Origin: Sphingomonas sp.
Lineage (GTDB): Bacteria; Pseudomonadota; Alphaproteobacteria; Sphingomonadales; Sphingomonadaceae
Assembly (NCBI GenBank): GCA_019747165.1
Contig: JAIERC010000022.1
Span: 1-7,818 of the forward strand
Length of the DNA: 7,818 nt
Direction: 5' to 3'
In this document: in pieces, positions 7,267 to 7,818 of the stretch
Numbering within the stretch: position 1 is the first letter of the stretch
Layout: every line of letters begins with the position of its first letter
The notes under the pieces: model-generated
The model's database searches: none
What the model saw: only the letters and a program-made list of their open reading frames with translations
Told to the model about the DNA's origin: nothing
Translations under genes and position numbers: made by a program

Positions 7267-7287
7267 GCGCCATCGATCGCTTCCAAG

Positions 7288-7818
7288 TCAGGCATTGGCA
7301 TCTTGATAATAGCCCGAATATTTCTTTGAATAATAATAATATGCCCCGACCGACTGCGAGCTGGTATCGACCATTGAATAGATCCCGCCGACCAGGTTGG
7401 CGCCGTCGCTCTTCAGCCAGGACGCTGCGGCGGCCACTGCATGTTTTGGTGTCGTATCCCATTTGATCACCAAGGCAACCGCGTCGGCGAGGGCTGCCAG
7501 GAAACGTCCATCGGCCAGACCGACGAGCGGTGGAAGATCGAGCATGATCACATCGTAGCGTTCCGAGAGATACTCGAGCAGTTGTGGCATGCGGTCGTTG
7601 CCGAAGAGGTTTTCGGAGCTGAAGTGAGGCTTCAGCGTCAGGATTTGATCGAGATTTTCAATGCCACCGGAATGTATCGCGGCCTCGAACGGGGCATCGC
7701 CGTGGAGTATCTCGACCAACCCGTTTGCTGGCCTTTCGCCGGTCGACACTTGCCGAAGTTGCGCGCGCCGGACGTCGGCATCGATGATGATCGTGCGATC
7801 GCCATTCAGCGCCATGGT
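7288..7818 (-). CDS. Polysaccharide tyrosine autokinase (BY-kinase, CpsD/Wzc-type), C-terminal part only
   Basis: C-terminal 176 codons of a bacterial tyrosine kinase that controls polymerisation and export of surface polysaccharide. Its 5' part lies beyond the window edge: the frame is open to the last base, and the Met at 7815 sits inside the conserved fold, so it is not a start. Numbered from that Met, the visible part holds the Walker A' motif IIIDADVRRAQL (9-20, D12 and D14), a Walker B-type DVIMLDLPP (88-96, D93; most relatives have DSPP) and the end of the P-loop ATPase fold (LVGGIYSMVD, 141-150). The C-terminus is a tyrosine cluster with seven Tyr in twelve residues (159-162, 166, 169, 170), the region that is autophosphorylated in this family. 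Walker A is outside the window. In proteobacteria this domain is usually fused behind a Wzz chain-length domain, so the full protein is probably a Wzc/ExoP-like fusion, but that part cannot be seen. Confidence 0.9.
   Translation of the reverse strand, partial: TMALNGDRTIIIDADVRRAQLRQVSTGERPANGLVEILHGDAPFEAAIHSGGIENLDQILTLKPHFSSENLFGNDRMPQLLEYLSERYDVIMLDLPPLVGLADGRFLAALADAVALVIKWDTTPKHAVAAAASWLKSDGANLVGGIYSMVDTSSQSVGAYYYYSKKYSGYYQDANA
7330..7341 (-). repeat. (TAT)4 trinucleotide run encoding part of the tyrosine cluster
   Basis: Four consecutive TAT codons on the minus strand encode the Tyr-Tyr-Tyr-Tyr of the BY-kinase tail. All seven Tyr codons in the tail are TAT, giving an AT-rich patch in otherwise GC-rich DNA. 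The run is in frame, so loss or gain of a unit would change the tyrosine number without a frameshift. Confidence 0.65.

Noticed and set aside
7116..7466. Small frames on both strands (plus 7116-7466, minus 7181-7462) across the kinase/GT-C gap
   Set aside because: Both overlap the kinase C-terminus in other frames, lack a Shine-Dalgarno and show no protein features. The minus one is tempting because it ends next to the GT-C start, but most of it is shadow of the kinase.
1..7818. CRISPR arrays, tRNA or rRNA genes, insertion sequences, phage or toxin-antitoxin genes
   Set aside because: None seen: no spaced direct repeats, no cloverleaf-like sequences with a CCA end, no transposase motifs and no terminal inverted repeats flanking a gene.

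Overview
The window is dense, GC-rich bacterial DNA carrying five genes of a cell-surface or exopolysaccharide (EPS) locus. The base composition, the codon use, a BNR/GH74-type glycosidase inside an EPS cluster, and a BY-kinase with a short C-terminal tyrosine tail all fit an alphaproteobacterium. A sphingomonad (Sphingomonas, Novosphingobium, Sphingopyxis and relatives) is my best guess, but it rests on general resemblance only; the window has no rRNA or other phylogenetic marker.

Layout: two convergent gene groups. The plus-strand pair (1-3557) is an exported GH74-like beta-propeller glycosidase, probably cut at its 5' end by the window edge. It overlaps by 4 bases (GTGA) a family 2 glycosyltransferase of the polyprenyl-phosphate-hexose synthase type, with a C-terminal membrane domain. 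The minus-strand group (7818 down to 3569) is read in this order: the C-terminal half of a polysaccharide tyrosine autokinase (BY-kinase, cut by the window edge); a multispanning GT-C type glycosyltransferase; and an OafA/OafB-like membrane O-acyltransferase fused to an SGNH domain. The two groups meet tail to tail with only 11 bases between stop codons and no convincing terminator. There is no gene-free stretch longer than about 100 bases.

How the genes may work together (inference): the family 2 enzyme would charge undecaprenyl phosphate with a hexose on the cytoplasmic side. The GT-C enzyme, whose class uses lipid-phosphate sugars, would transfer that hexose to the glycan on the periplasmic side. 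The acyltransferase would add O-acetyl or similar groups. The BY-kinase would control chain length and export through its tyrosine tail, and the GH74-like protein would trim or release polymer in the periplasm or outside the cell. This would be a decoration module on a Wzx/Wzy-like EPS system whose core genes lie outside the window.

Every family here is known. The points most worth checking are the translationally coupled glycosidase and lipid-sugar synthase, the proposed pairing of the family 2 and GT-C enzymes, the basic tail of the GT-C protein that overlaps an RNA hairpin and the acyltransferase start, and the (TAT)4 repeat encoding the kinase tyrosine cluster.
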